A stretch of DNA of 64,000 nucleotides from Petrosia ficiformis (GCA_947044365.1 OX345642.1:6301507-6365506); one strand, 5' to 3'. Counted from the stretch's first letter, positions 1 through 10,790 are shown. The notes: a model not told the origin generated them from the sequence alone. Made by a program: numbers and translations.

Positions 1-159
1 GATATGCATGCTTTAATGTAATGTGCACAGAACTATAGTTGATCAAGTCTAACTTATTATCACAGGACTGATTATATACAGCCAATAAGAGGAATGCAAG
101 CTCTTCCAATTAATTGGTAATTTTGAACAATCCAGGCCTGGGACACGTGGATGTCAGCG

Positions 160-170
160 TGCGCATGCGT
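160..170. promoter_or_regulatory. NRF-1-like palindromic site (TGCGCATGCGT)
   Basis: This GC-rich palindromic stretch stands out in AT-rich DNA. It fits the GCGCATGCGC core bound by NRF-1-type factors. A CACGTG E-box lies just upstream at about 144-149. It sits about 150 bp before the kinase-like reading frame and a related GCATGCGCA motif lies at the INTS2 start, so a promoter role is plausible. The factor assignment is inference. Confidence 0.35.
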
Positions 171-309
171 GCTTGTGTTCTATTTGCTCCGCGTGTTAGA
201 GAGCTGTTATTTTTTCATAGCCATTCAAGGCCAGTGTTGCCGAAATCTTTATTGAAGTAAGCAATATTTAGTAATTCTTCAACTAAAATCACAAGCACCT
301 TTTCTTCAT

Positions 310-1379
310 TTGGGAGTATGCCAGCCTGATCTTGCTATATATAAGGCCCCTCATTGCTTGGCCACGATAGTTGAAGTACACTCCTCATCATTTTCAGGGA
401 CTCTACAGAAGGCAATATATGTGTGTGTTGATGTACTTAGGTATGCACGTGCATCTGATTCTTACATCAATAAAGTATCTGCATTTGTTTTTCCTAAGAG
501 GGAAGTAGTCTCCACTGTCGTTCTTGTTGAAGTATTGTTTAATGACTTTCAATTTTTTTACAATTTAAAAAGATTACCATCAATGGAAGAGATAAAATCT
601 TCCTTTATGAATATTTTCAACAATCAATGCATAACAGTAGGAAAACCAATTGAGTATAAAAATACATTGTTTAGCATTAAATTATCAGAAGCTGAATTAC
701 AACTGTTTGGTAATAGTGCCATTGAATTACCTTCTGCAAGGGCATTGGTTGTTGCATGTGGAGATGAAATTTTGAAACGGCATCAGCATACAAGTGAAGA
801 TTTCATGAATCTAATTTCTAAATTTGCAAAACAGCCATTAAGATTATTGATAAACATTCCCAATGAACAGAAACGAATTAATAGGGCCTTTTTTTCAGTT
901 ACTCCAAAGTAACTTATGATCCAATTTGTAGGAGCTTAGCCCGACAGTGTTGTTATCACATTACGATTGGGATAAGGAAAGCATTACAAGAGCTACACTC
1001 TTACGGTTTTGCACATATGGACGTATGTTTGCCTAATGTTTGTTTTGATGCAAATTATTGCCCAGTCCTTATAGACCTGACAAATTGTTTACATCTAGAC
1101 ACATCAGCAGGCCCCCCCCCCATAAGTGGTAGTATGTATAAACGACCAAGAATGGATGGTGATAACTCGACATATGACTATATGCAGTTGGGACTGATGC
1201 TATTATTTGTTTTGGATGAAAACATTAATGACCATACTATGGTCCCGAAGGATTCTATGCTTTATAACAATTCGTTTTTGTCACAGTTAATTGGCAATTG
1301 TGAATATAGAGAAGACTTGCTACCTAGTAGTGTGGTGAAAGGAGGGTCAACACCAATTGCAGAGTTACTAGATAATTAA
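310..1379 (+). pseudogene. Kinase-like effector gene with possible nuclease-like N-terminus, split by one frameshift
   Basis: Two plus-strand frames belong together. The first (310-912; the frame is open from 256, so the true start or an upstream exon lies further left) has Pro-Asp followed about 18 residues later by Val-Glu-Val-His, a spacing like the PD-(D/E)xK nuclease core. The second frame (open from before 909 to the stop at 1377-1379) has His-Met-Asp-Val-Cys-Leu-Pro-Asn, matching the HxDxxxxN catalytic loop of protein kinases, and then Leu-Ile-Asp-Leu where kinases have DFG. The first frame stops at 910-912, directly after CCAAAG, while the second frame already reads sensibly through that point, so the break looks like loss of one base in an A run. 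No splice pair restores the frame convincingly. Nuclease-plus-kinase layouts are known from Crinkler-type effectors, but that assignment is inference. The gene could be a recent pseudogene or an assembly error. Confidence 0.5.
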
Positions 1380-1559
1380 TTCTTGTCATATTCTGACATT
1401 TAATTAATCATTTAATTAATCATTTAATTTCTTTTATTAAGAAAAAGTTTTTTTTGAGTTGAAACAAATCAAAACAGTAATTTTGATCACCAGGTAGTGT
1501 TGTATGAGGAACACTAAATTAATAGTTTAATATAGGCTGACTAACAAGCTTGTGATAAA

Positions 1560-2030
1560 CATAAACAGAATTATCTTCTGATCCACACAAAACATATTTG
1601 TTACACTACAGTTAAACTACCTGTTGTACCTGTTACACTACTAATATTACTCTATTAATGTACCTGTTAGAATACCATGTACCTGCTAACTTACTAAGGG
1701 TACCTGTTACCATTCTAATCTACCTGTTTTACCTGTTACACTACCGAAGTACCTGTTGTCCTATTACCTGTTACTACTAATGTACCTACCTGTTACCTTA
1801 CTAATGTACTGCTAACATACTAATTAATGTACCTGTTACACTACTAAATTACTTGTTACCTTATTGCTACTTTACTAATGTACCTGTTACCTTTCGGTCA
1901 TGCTACCAACGTACCTGTTACAATACTAATGTACCTGTTACCTTACTAATTTACCTGCTAATGTACCTGTTACACTACTGATGTACCTGTTACACTACTG
2001 ATGTACTGTTACACTGTTGTAATTCATGTT
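1560..2030. repeat. Degenerate 20-bp tandem repeat (ATGTACCTGTTACACTACTG)
   Basis: Variants of ACCTGTTAC followed by CTACTAATGT recur through this stretch. The two cleanest copies, near 1961 and 1981, give a 20-bp period. Elsewhere units are shortened or interrupted. No reading frame is supported. From the gene stop at 1379 to about 1560 I see only AT-rich sequence with a TTAATTAATCAT repeat. Confidence 0.75.
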
Positions 2031-2045
2031 GTACACATGTGTGTA

Positions 2046-2202
2046 AGAATATTCTAGAATCTGCTTAAAATTGTATTTTGTGTTGATGTAATTTACCACC
2101 TTTCTGCCACTTGAGTTTTGTATTATGTAATCTTAACAAGTGTATGTTGGAAACTTGGAATAATCTAGAACTTTCTTAAGCACGTTTCTATTCTATATAA
2201 AG
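2046..2202 (+). promoter_or_regulatory. Orphan heat-shock-type promoter: HSEs plus TATA box
   Basis: At 2047-2059 three pentamer units alternate perfectly (GAA-TA-TTC-TA-GAA), the binding pattern of heat shock factor. A second partial element (GAA-CT-TTC) lies at 2168-2175, with isolated GAA units at about 2150 and 2158. A canonical TATATAAAG follows at 2194-2202. This order resembles an animal hsp promoter read on the plus strand. No heat-shock-protein frame follows: downstream there is pyrimidine-rich, leader-like sequence to about 2330, then the 20-bp repeat resumes. It could drive an RNA, be a relic of a moved hsp gene, or be chance. Confidence 0.5.
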
Positions 2203-2339
2203 AACAGATTTTTGTAACTGTCCAGTCTTGTCTGGTTTGTTTTCTGTTTTGTCTGCTTATTTAGTTATTTTATAAAAGTTCTGATCAATTAACGTTGATT
2301 GTTTTTGAGTACTCTGCTACTCTGCACCAGATATTTGAA

Positions 2340-2640
2340 CACACACTACTAATGTGCATGTTGTCCTTAGCCTTCTAATGTACCTGTTGTACCTGTTACA
2401 CTACTAATGTCCCTGTTAGCCTACAAATGTACCTGTTGTACCTTACTAACTAATGCCATTCTAATGTACCTGTTCCCTTATTGATGTACCTGTTACCTTT
2501 CGGTTACGCTACCAACGTACCTGTTACAATACTAATGTACCTGTTACCTAATAATGTACCTGTTACCCTACAAATGTACAGTACACTCCTCTTGTACACT
2601 ACTAATGTACCAGTTACCCTTCTGTGGAGTGCGTTAGTTT
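2340..2640. repeat. Second block of the 20-bp CTGTTAC repeat
   Basis: The same degenerate unit as at 1560-2030 resumes after the heat-shock-like promoter and continues to about 2630. Some segments are nearly identical between the blocks, for example the CTTTCGGTTACGCTACCAACG stretch, split over 2490-2515 here and matched near 1895-1915. The two blocks were probably one array before the promoter segment was inserted, or the blocks arose by duplication. Confidence 0.65.
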
Positions 2641-4450
2641 GATGTCACCTATAAAGATGAGATAATTCATTCAGTCTCATTTACTTGAGTGAAGATGGCA
2701 TGCAGACTCTTGCTTCATGCATACTTAACAGTAATTTGGCACTTCATTCTACCGTTGCAGTGATTATTACCCATCTTTCTGTTACTTTTCACTTGTTTTT
2801 GTAATCAAATGTCAGATGTTAACTGGTGTTGAAGATATTCAAAAATATAACACATAACATTGAAAATGGAAAAAAAACCATTCCACATACAAGTAATAAA
2901 GCCAGCCGGCTTTCATTTGCAGATTTCTAATATGTAATCCTGTTCATCATTCATTAGTATTCTGTCCACATCTATGTACATGCACTGGTAAATCTCAGCA
3001 TACATCTTGCCTCGGTTAGTTCACTTAGAGTAGTTGCTACTTCAAGAAATGCCTGTTTGTCACAGACCTCCATATATATCTGAGGTTAAAATCATGAGTA
3101 TCTATGCAGGGTTTTGTAGTGTTTTCTAGTTGAATAGCGATGCGACATGTGGAGTGTGCCATCACATGATTGCATGGCACTCACAGTGGAACCAGCCTCA
3201 TATGCATTAAACAATTTACTGTGCGAGGGTTCTGCACTTTAGGCCATTCATTAATGCTGTAATCATTTTGTCTGTGTCTATTTTGTAATATCATACAAGT
3301 CAAGTTAACAAAATAACTATTGTGATTTATTGGTAGAAAAGTAATTATTTTTTGTTGTCTAGCAGTATAGTTCAAACATCATCCTGTTGTGATTTATCAG
3401 TAGAAAAGTAACCATAGAAGAAAATACAATTACGCAGTATATGTACTAGATGAAAAGTGACATATTTATCTCTCATAAATGTACTTCTTATTGGTATTAT
3501 GATTCAAGATACAGTATATGATGAAAAACGTATTCCTGTCATTGATTTGTGGTGTCCAACATTCCTTAATTGCCTCACACTAAGCTGCTCGGCAATTATT
3601 ATTTTATAGAGGGTTGGATTTAAAATGGAAACCACCAGTAATCTGTTGATATTTTTTGTTCAAAATAAATTATTCAAATGAAGTATGAATGTTTATATTT
3701 CATAATCATCAAAGCTAAGTTAACATTAGTGCTACATGTCTGATTATAACTATTACCCTCACAGAAAAGATACAAGGGCCTGGCTATGCCAGCCTAGCAG
3801 GCATCTTATAAATTTTTCTCTAAGAACACAGTTCACAAACAAAAACAGTGAGATTTACTCAATGCTGAAATAATATAGATATTATAGTATAAAGATCGAT
3901 GCTATGCAATTTATGAGTTCAATGATGGAGGGGGGCAGATGGATTACTCCAAATTTTACTGATACTGATATTAACTATTTTTTTCAATAATGTAGATGCA
4001 CACATTTATCTTTTGTTATAATTTTTGAAGTGGAATATTGATACCTTTATATATATGTTGATGGTTAGCTACCAAACAATTAATTGTACAACCACTATTT
4101 TAGCTGCAGTATTAAAGCATAGAAGAATTAGTTTAGAGGTCAGAAATCTGAAGCAATATCTGAACTGTAAAAAGTACACACATATGTACGTACATAGTGG
4201 TGGTCAAACTATTAGTTTTGATTATGTAGCTTTCCATTCAACTATTTAATTATCTGCCATGAATTAATAATTATTATTTATAATACTTCTTCAAGTCCAT
4301 TAGCATTCATTTATCAATAGCATGTCAGTCTTTTTGTTTCAGTATTTAATGATGAGTATTCTCTTCACCTACAGCATTAATATTGTCTGCAGGAGCATGG
4401 AGTTTAGTAGTAATCTACCAAAAGGATATTACTGTAATACTATGAATATG
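2641..4450. other. Gene-free interval with pieces of the downstream duplicated block
   Basis: No frame here has support as a gene. From about 3640 to 3960 the sequence matches, with divergence, parts of the later duplicated block: a motif before TTCAAATGAAGTA (also at about 5490 and 9725) and a segment near 3770-3880 containing GGCATCTTATAAATTTTTCTC, split by mismatches, that reappears inverted at about 7090-7230 and 11030-11150. These look like mobile or duplicated fragments. Confidence 0.5.
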
Positions 4451-4458
4451 TATAAAAT
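4451..4458 (+). promoter_or_regulatory. TATA-like box of cytolysin-like copy 1
   Basis: TATAAAAT lies about 70 bp before the first ATG of the single-exon gene at 4529. The position suits a core promoter with a short leader. The minus-strand copies do not share it, because similarity ends just upstream of their start codons. Confidence 0.3.
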
Positions 4459-4528
4459 TTTGTAAAATTTGGGGTGTGTTCCATACCAAAAAAAATGTGT
4501 GGGTGGAGCATTTAATATTAAAAAATTC

Positions 4529-4969
4529 ATGATGGTGAAGAGTCATAATGTCAAGGTGACTATCAATAACAAATCAGGCTTTGATATGATATACAAAGGT
4601 CAGTGGTACGGTAGTGGTCGAGTTGCTGATGGTTTTGAGTGGTCAAATATCAAAAAAAACGAAACTGCTGTTATCCTTAACTATGAGAGTGACTGGTCGC
4701 TTGCTGGATGCTCTGGCTATGTGCAGTATGAGATCAGTGGAACTCTTATTACCATTGCATTCTCCAATCCTGTTATAGGGTACAACAAGCTTAATGTTGG
4801 GGATAGCATCGGAAGTAAAGTATGGGATGATATGGAAGACCATGACTATCGCACATTTGTTGAACAAATTAAAATTAGAGATCGTGATCAGATTCTGTAT
4901 TTCAACTGTAAATGCAGTGGTGGTGTTGTAAATGATGCAACTATTGTTATCTTTAGTGCAACATAACAA
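4529..4969 (+). CDS. Cytolysin/lectin-fold protein, copy 1 (actinoporin-like, tentative)
   Basis: Single-exon frame of 145 codons starting at the paired ATG-ATG; the stop is TAA at 4967-4969. An upstream extension exists but lacks an ATG, and all full copies begin at the same Met-Met-Val-Lys. The order of motifs resembles actinoporin-like and fungal-fruit-body-lectin proteins: an N-terminal strand ending Asn-Lys-Ser-Gly, a central Gly-Cys-Ser-Gly-Tyr-Val-Gln-Tyr-Glu-Ile, then Ile-Ala-Phe-Ser-Asn-Pro and Gly-Tyr-Asn-Lys, and a C-terminal Ser-Gly-Gly before the last strand. No signal peptide or membrane segment is seen. At 145 residues it is shorter than sea-anemone actinoporins and near lectin length. 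Members of this fold bind membranes or glycans. Pore formation here is inference and the family call rests on recalled patterns only. Two full copies lie inverted downstream. Confidence 0.55.
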
Positions 4970-5780
4970 TTTAAATATTAATTTTTTACTTAATTAAATA
5001 TTAACAATAATAACAATTATTATCATAATTTAATTAATGTCAGTATGTGTATGATTATATACCCTTGCAGAAAAGACATGCGAGTATCTTATAAATTTCT
5101 CTCTAGTAAAGAAATGGGGTGGGAACACAGTTCAGAAACAATGACAGTGATATTCTGGATGAAGTGCTGTGCAAAAAACCTTCATTCTCCATTGAGGGGG
5201 GAAGGGTGAATTATTGAATATTTCCTAACACTGCTCCAGTTTGTACCCATTATATATATAATAATGTTATTTCTTTTGAAAATGAAGCTACAGACTGTTA
5301 TAATATTATTGAAGTTGAAGAATATTGTGCCTAAAGTGTAATAAGTAACGATTTAATTAAAAGTTTATTTCGATTATTTACATGGTATCAATTTAATTAA
5401 ACATGAAAATATACCTTTGTTATTTTGTACCATTGATCATTAGCTGTTTACTATTGATTCCTTATGTGTTATATATCTGTTGACATTTTTGGTTAAAAAT
5501 AAATAATTCAAATGAAGTAACTATTATCTAATTATACATATGTATATTTCATCAAAGCTAATTATCATATACGTATATTCTCGTACAATTTGTTTAAACT
5601 AAATATACAACAACGTTGACTTTACCGATTGAAAACAAGTATCAGCATATGTGATCAAATTATACCTTTTCTTCAAATTTGGTATGTGTTTAACAATCAT
5701 TCAAATTTGGATTCTTTTTCAGTGCTACCTGATAGATATATACTCCTGGTAGCTATCATTGTGTTACTCCCTTCATCTAT
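4970..5780. other. AT-rich spacer, first copy of a duplicated block
   Basis: No gene is visible. The sequence recurs almost base for base at about 9212-10010, showing that it belongs to the tandemly duplicated unit. It includes a segment at about 5080-5130 related to the inverted piece near 7140-7230. Confidence 0.6.
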
Positions 5781-5787
5781 ATCATGT

Positions 5788-6070
5788 TACCAGATCAGTT
5801 ACCAGATCAATCACTAAATCGGTCACCAGATCAGTTACTAGATTGGTCACAAGATCGGTTACCAGATCGATCATTAAATCGGTTACCAGATCAGTTAGCT
5901 ACCAGATCAGTTACCAGATCAGTTAACAGATTGATCACTAAATCGGTTACCAGATCATTTACCAGATCGGTTATCAGATCGGTTACAAATCGATCACTAA
6001 ATCATAATTGTACCAATTAAATCAATTAACCAATCGGTTACCAGATCGATTACCAAATCGATCTCTAAAT
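5788..6070. repeat. Short 12-bp GATCGGTTACCA array, duplicon 1
   Basis: Imperfect tandem copies of the unit that makes up the large array at 12.77-16.27 kb. Here they are mixed with CACTAAATCG variants and phase is lost several times. The frames that stay open are a by-product of a unit length divisible by three. The equivalent array in the second duplicon lies at about 10018-10340. Confidence 0.8.
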
Positions 6071-6139
6071 CATAATTGTACCATAGATAATGCTGCAAAA
6101 TGTTTAACTTTTCAAAGAGAATGTATAGATGTCAAAACA

Positions 6140-6300
6140 GAAAAAAAGCACAGTACCAAGATTGGGATGTACCTTAGCAACAAAATTGAAATAACAACCG
6201 CTTAAACATAACAACCCTACATAAGAGTAAAGCGAAAGCTATACTTATATAGGGTTGTTATGTAAATTACAGAAGTAGTTAGTTTAATTTTGTGGCTAAT
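6140..6300. mobile_element. Fold-back MITE-like element, duplicon 1
   Basis: CATAACAACCCTACATAAG on one side pairs with CTTATATAGGGTTGTTATG on the other around a short AAGCGAAAG loop at about 6205-6262. The outer flanks (AAGATTGGGATGTACCTTAG, and GAAGTAGTTAGTTTAATTTT on the right) match the outer parts of the palindromic element at 60.94 kb and of partial copies at about 23.6 and 37.97 kb. It encodes nothing. Confidence 0.55.
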
Positions 6301-6314
6301 GATGATGTATCTAT

Positions 6315-6820
6315 GGATGGATTTGTTTTGATCAATGAATAAATGACTGCTATTATGAATACTATAAGTACCTAAAAAAGATATATTATGGGTGGATTTG
6401 TTTTGATCATGGCTGCTATTATGAATACTATAAGTTCCTAAAAAAGATATATTATGGGTGGATTTGTTTTGATCAATGAATAAATGGCTGCTATCATGAA
6501 TACTATAAATACCTAAAAAAGATATATTATGGGTGGATTTGTTTTGATCAATGAATAAATGGCTGCTATCATGAATACTATAAGTACCTAAAAAAGATAT
6601 ATTATGGGTGGATTTGTTTTGATCAATGAATAAATGGCTGCTATCATGAATACTATAAGTACCTAAAAAAGATATATTATGGGTGGATTTGTTTTGATCA
6701 ATGACTAAATGGCTGCTATCATGAATACTATAAGTACCTAAAAAAGATATATTATGGGTGGATTTGTTTTGATCAATGACTAAATGGCTGCTATCATGAA
6801 TAGTAAAGAAAATATAAACA
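6315..6820. repeat. 75-bp tandem repeat, about seven units
   Basis: The marker GGGTGGATTTGTTTTGATCA starts at 6390, 6456, 6531, 6606, 6681 and 6756. Spacing is 75 bp except for one shortened 66-bp unit. The second duplicon carries only about three units (10600-10790), so the array has changed length since the duplication. Confidence 0.9.
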
Positions 6821-7631
6821 GTTTACAAAAATGAAAGTAGAATATATGGAAGTAGTTAGTTTGCACCATCCCAGGCCCAATCATGCATGTTAGTGTGCTT
6901 TTTTCGGTTTTGATTTCCCTACATGTTCTTTCATTTTTTTGATAAATGTGTGCATCTTTATTTTTGAAAGAAATAGTTAATATTGGGTGTAATGATTATT
7001 GAAATATTTGAGCAGTAATCCATCCACCCCAGTTTTAATTTAATTAAAAAATCATATTTTTGCACAGTAGCTAGCTATCAATCTTCATAATAAATTTTAA
7101 TATCTATATTATTTCAGCATGGAATAAATCTCACTGTCTTTGTTTCTGAACTGTGTATGGGACACAGTTCAGAAATTCTTTATTTGAGAGAAATGTGTAA
7201 GATGCCTGCTAGTCTGGCATACCCAGCCCCTCATGTCTTTCTGCGAGGATAACAGCAGATACGTTGCCAAAACAGACATATACAGACATTTAAACTGCTT
7301 AAATTGTAAAATTACAATAATAATTGTTATTATTGTTAATAATTACTATAACTTCATTTATAAGATGCCTTCTAGCCTGGCACAGTCAGTCCCTTGCATC
7401 TTTTCCCCCGAGGATAATAATTATAATCAGACATGTCATATTAAAACTTACAAAAATTGTAAAATTATAATAATAATTATATAACTTTATAAAGGCTGGG
7501 GAAATATGACATCTTAAGATGTCAAAAGGAATTTAAAAAGAAATTTAGCTGGAGAAACTTCATAAAACTTAAAGATGTCGAGTAATTATATTTATTGTTA
7601 TTATTATTATTATGTAGCATACATTCAATTG
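6821..7631. other. Spacer with inverted and direct repeat fragments
   Basis: No gene is visible. The part at about 7090-7230 is an inverted, diverged copy of 3770-3880 and 5080-5130. Two related GATGCCT...CTGGCA segments lie about 165 bp apart (near 7203 and 7366). This is the region downstream of both convergent cytolysin-like genes, so the inverted gene pair was duplicated together with flanking DNA. Confidence 0.5.
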
Positions 7632-8069
7632 TTATGTTGCATTACAAATAACAATGTTTGCATCATTTACGATACCACCACTGCAGTTACAGGTGAAACG
7701 CAGATTCTGATCTCTAATTTGAATTTCTTTGACAAATGTACAATTGTCATGGGATTCCATGTTATTCCATACATTACGGCTACCTTCGGTGCTCTCTCCA
7801 ACATTAAGCTTGTTATATCCTATAAACGGATTGGAGAATGCAATGGCAATAAGAGTTCCACTGATCTCATACTGCACATAACCGGAGCATCCAAAAATTG
7901 AGCCGTCTGTCTCATAGTTAAGGATGACAGCAGTTTCGTTTTTTTTGATATTTGACCACTCAAAACCATCAGCAACTCGACCATTACGGAACCATATACC
8001 CCTGTATATCATATCAAAGCCTGATCTGTTATTGATAGTCACCTTGACATTATTTGTTTTCACCATCAT
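7632..8069 (-). CDS. Cytolysin/lectin-fold protein, copy 2
   Basis: A 145-codon minus-strand frame aligned to copy 1 over its whole length. It starts at the same Met-Met-Val-Lys and ends in Asn-Ala-Thr. It keeps the Gly-Cys-Ser-Gly-Tyr core and Ile-Ala-Phe-Ser-Asn-Pro, and differs by many substitutions but no frame break, which suggests it has been kept functional. It faces copy 1 tail to tail. Similarity to copy 1 stops just upstream of the start codon, where an unrelated flank containing CTCGAG begins, so its promoter is different. The protein family remains tentative. Confidence 0.55.
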   Translation of the reverse strand: MMVKTNNVKVTINNRSGFDMIYRGIWFRNGRVADGFEWSNIKKNETAVILNYETDGSIFGCSGYVQYEISGTLIAIAFSNPFIGYNKLNVGESTEGSRNVWNNMESHDNCTFVKEIQIRDQNLRFTCNCSGGIVNDANIVICNAT

Positions 8070-8099
8070 GAAGTTTTAGACTCGAGCTCTAGGCACGAA

Positions 8100-8938
8100 G
8101 TAAAAATCGAAACGCCGTAGACTCTACCCTATCGATCAAAGTGGAATGTATGAAATCTGACGAAGCAAATTCACATACACTCATGAATATTATGATTACT
8201 ATAGTTTCACATGTTGATATTAAAAATAATATATAATTATGCTGTGTTTGCATGTATGGATTCCGTTGACATGTCCATCCAGAATGTAGTCGGTCTCATC
8301 TGTGACAGAAAAAGTAGGGATATTTGTATGAGCCTCCTCTTTACCCTCAGTTGCCTGGCTCACAGCAACGAGGGTTTCTCTTTTCCCTGCTGTGGTGGTT
8401 TCTTTGGAGAAGGGCAGTTCTGGGACTTGTGACCATTAGTGCCGTGCCACAATTCCAACAAATAAGAGGTTTTCTTTCTCTCCCCCTGGTGGTTCTCCCA
8501 CTGACATCCCTCTGGGAAGTGTTGGGCTGCTTCAAAGTCTTCAGCTCAGCTTCAATCTCATCCAATCGCCTCATCAACTCCTTCAGCGGGTTCTCGTGGG
8601 GGCTGCTAGTGGTGACGGCAATGGTCTCCAGGTCACAATTATCATCACTTTCAATGAATGAAATTCCCTCTTGTTTTTCGGGTTGGAGATATGACTCCAT
8701 CTCTAATGTCAGACGAACTGCATCATCTATTGTCTTTGGCTTGGACTGCTTAACACCAAAGGCAACTTGTGGATTGGTGAGCTGTGTAAGATATTGGTTT
8801 AAAGCAAATCGCTCCCTTGCTTCTTCTTGTAACTCGGGATAGGCTTTGTCGGCAAGCTTCTCCAGACTCTCTCCATACACAGGCCAATCTTCATTCCTTC
8901 GTTTCGTTCGTGTCCTGAGTTCAGCCATGTAGAGAGAC
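8100..8938 (-). mobile_element. Ty3/gypsy retrotransposon fragment: gag C-terminus into protease start
   Basis: Read on the minus strand, 8928-8347 is an open stretch of 193 codons typical of Gag: a helical Glu/Arg-rich capsid part with the family-typical Asn-Gln-Tyr, then Pro-Gln-Val-Ala-Phe-Gly-Val-Lys, a charged coiled segment, and the first half of a CCHC zinc knuckle (Cys-Trp-Asn-Cys). The knuckle breaks at about 8440-8450, where GGCAC occurs twice in tandem; the remaining His and Cys codons are in another frame. Further on (about 8330-8220) another frame resembles the start of a retropepsin domain. Both ends are truncated. The right end abuts the truncated cytolysin copy at 8939. It is dead as a coding unit. 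Confidence 0.7.
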
Positions 8939-9214
8939 TGGTCACTTGCTGGATGCTCTGGCTATGTGCAGTATGAGATCAGTGGAACTCTTATTACCAT
9001 TGCATTCTCCAATCCTGTTATAGGGTACAACAAGCTTAATGTTGGAGATAGTATAGGAAGTAAAGTATGGGATGATATGGAAGACCATGACTATCGCACA
9101 TTTGTTGAACAAATTAAAATTAGAGATCGTGATCAGGTTCTGTATTTCAACTGTAAATGCAGTGGTGGTATCGTAAATGATGCAACTATAGTTATCTTTA
9201 GTGCAACATAACAA
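8939..9214 (+). pseudogene. Truncated cytolysin/lectin-fold copy 3
   Basis: Only the C-terminal 86 or so codons of the family are present. The sequence from 8939 on aligns with 4694 onward in copy 1 at about 95% or better, and ends with the same Phe-Ser-Ala-Thr and stop. The N-terminal half and start codon are missing; in their place is the gag relic. This junction is the breakpoint between the two tandem duplicons. The missing part was not restored here. Confidence 0.75.
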
Positions 9215-10013
9215 TTCAAATATTTACTTAATTATTAACAATAATAACAATTATTATCATAATTTAATGTCAGTATGTGTATGATTATATACCCTTGCAG
9301 AAGAGACATGTGAGTATCTTATAAATTTCTCTCTAATAAAGAATTGGGGTGGGAACACAGGTCAAAAACAAAGACAATTCTGGATGAAGTGTTGTGCAAA
9401 AAACCTTCATTCTCCATTGAGGGGGGAGAGGGGTGATTTATCCTAACACTGATCCCACTATATATATATATAATAATTATGGCTAATGTTATTTCTTTCG
9501 AAAATGAAGGTACAGACTGTTATAATATTATTGAAGTTGAAGAATATTGTGCCTAAAGTGTAATAAGTAACGATTTAAAAGTTCATTTTGATTATTTAGT
9601 CTATTTCATGGTATCAATTTAGTTAAACATGAAAATATACCTTTGTTATTTTGTACCATTGATCATTAGCTGTTTACTATTGATTCCTTATGTGTTATAT
9701 ATCTGTTGACATTTTTGGTTAAAAATAAGTAATTCAAATGAAGTAAGTATTATCTAATTATACATATGTATATTTCGTCAAAGCTAATTATCATATACAT
9801 GTATTCTCATACAATTTGATTAAACTAAATATACAACAACGTTGACTTTACCGATTGAAAACAAGTATCAGCATATGTGATCAAATTAGCTATACCTTTT
9901 CTTCAAATTTGGTATGTGTTTAACAATCATTCAAATTTGGATTCTTTTTCAGTGCTACCTGATAGATATATACTCCTGGTAGCTATCACGGTGTTACTCC
10001 CTTCATCTATATC
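9215..10013. other. AT-rich spacer, second duplicon
   Basis: Near-identical counterpart of 4970-5783, offset by about 4230-4245 bp. The differences are small indels in AT runs. No gene is seen. Confidence 0.6.
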
Positions 10014-10345
10014 ATGTTACCAGATCAGTTACCAGATCGGTTATCACTAAATCGGTCACCAGATCAGTTAGCTACCAGATCAGTTAACAGATTGATCACT
10101 AAATTGGTTACCAGATCAGTTACCAGATCGGTTACCAGATCAGTGAACAGATTGATCACTAAATCGGTTACCAGATCGCTTACCAGATCGCTTTCCAGAT
10201 CAGTTATCAGATCGGTTACAAATCGATCACTAAATCATAATTGTACCAAATCAATTAACCAATTGGTTACCAGATCGATCACTAAATCTGTTACCAGATC
10301 GGTTACGAGATCAGTTAGCTACCAAATCGGTTACCAAATCGATCT
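10014..10345. repeat. Short 12-bp array, duplicon 2
   Basis: Counterpart of 5788-6070 with a different order and number of GATCGGTTACCA and CACTAAATCG units. This shows that the array has been reshuffled since duplication. Confidence 0.8.
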
Positions 10346-10399
10346 CTAAATCATAATTGTACCATAGATAATGCTGCAAAATGTTTAACTTTTGAAAGA

Positions 10400-10600
10400 G
10401 AATGTATAGATGTCAAAACAGAAAAAAAGCACAGTACCAAGATTGGGATGTACGTTAGCAACAAAATTGAAATAACAACCGCTTAAACATAACAACCCTA
10501 CATAAGAGTAAAGCGAAACACAAAGAAGCTATACTTATATAGGGTTGTTATGTAAATTATAGAAGTAGTTAGTTTAATTTTGTGGCTAATGATGATGTAT
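10400..10600. mobile_element. Fold-back MITE-like element, duplicon 2
   Basis: Same inverted CATAACAACCCTACATAAG arms as at 6205-6262, with a slightly longer loop that includes ACACAAAGAAG. That loop matches the partial relative at about 37.97 kb better, so duplicon 1 has probably lost 9 bp or so here. Confidence 0.5.
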
Positions 10601-10790
10601 CTATGGATGGATTTGTTTTGATCAATGAATAAATGACTGCTATCATGAATATTATAAGTACCATGGGTGGATTTGTTTTGATCAATGAATAAATGGCTGC
10701 TATCATGAATACTATAAGTACCTAAAAAGGATATATTATGGATGGATTTGTTTTGATCAATGACTAAATGGCTGCTATCATGAATAGTAA
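10600..10790. repeat. 75-bp tandem repeat, about three units
   Basis: Contracted counterpart of 6315-6820, with the same GGATTTGTTTTGATCAATGA marker. One unit lacks the CTAAAAAAGATATATTATG part. From 10790 to 11537 lies the counterpart of the 6821-7631 spacer, with no gene. Confidence 0.85.

Noticed and set aside
909..947. A 39-nt intron joining the two kinase-like frames
   Set aside because: The GT and AG exist, but the join leads into a stop, and the second frame already reads continuously across the region. A one-base deletion explains the break better.
4025..4249. A 74-codon plus-strand frame
   Set aside because: Low-complexity composition, no homologous copy in the duplicons and no motif.
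4643..4966. Minus-strand frame opposite cytolysin copy 1
   Set aside because: It is the complement of the coding strand, and the same shadow appears opposite the other copies.
8211..8842. Plus-strand frames at 8211-8432 and 8324-8842
   Set aside because: They are antisense shadows of the minus-strand gag relic, which has family-typical motifs.
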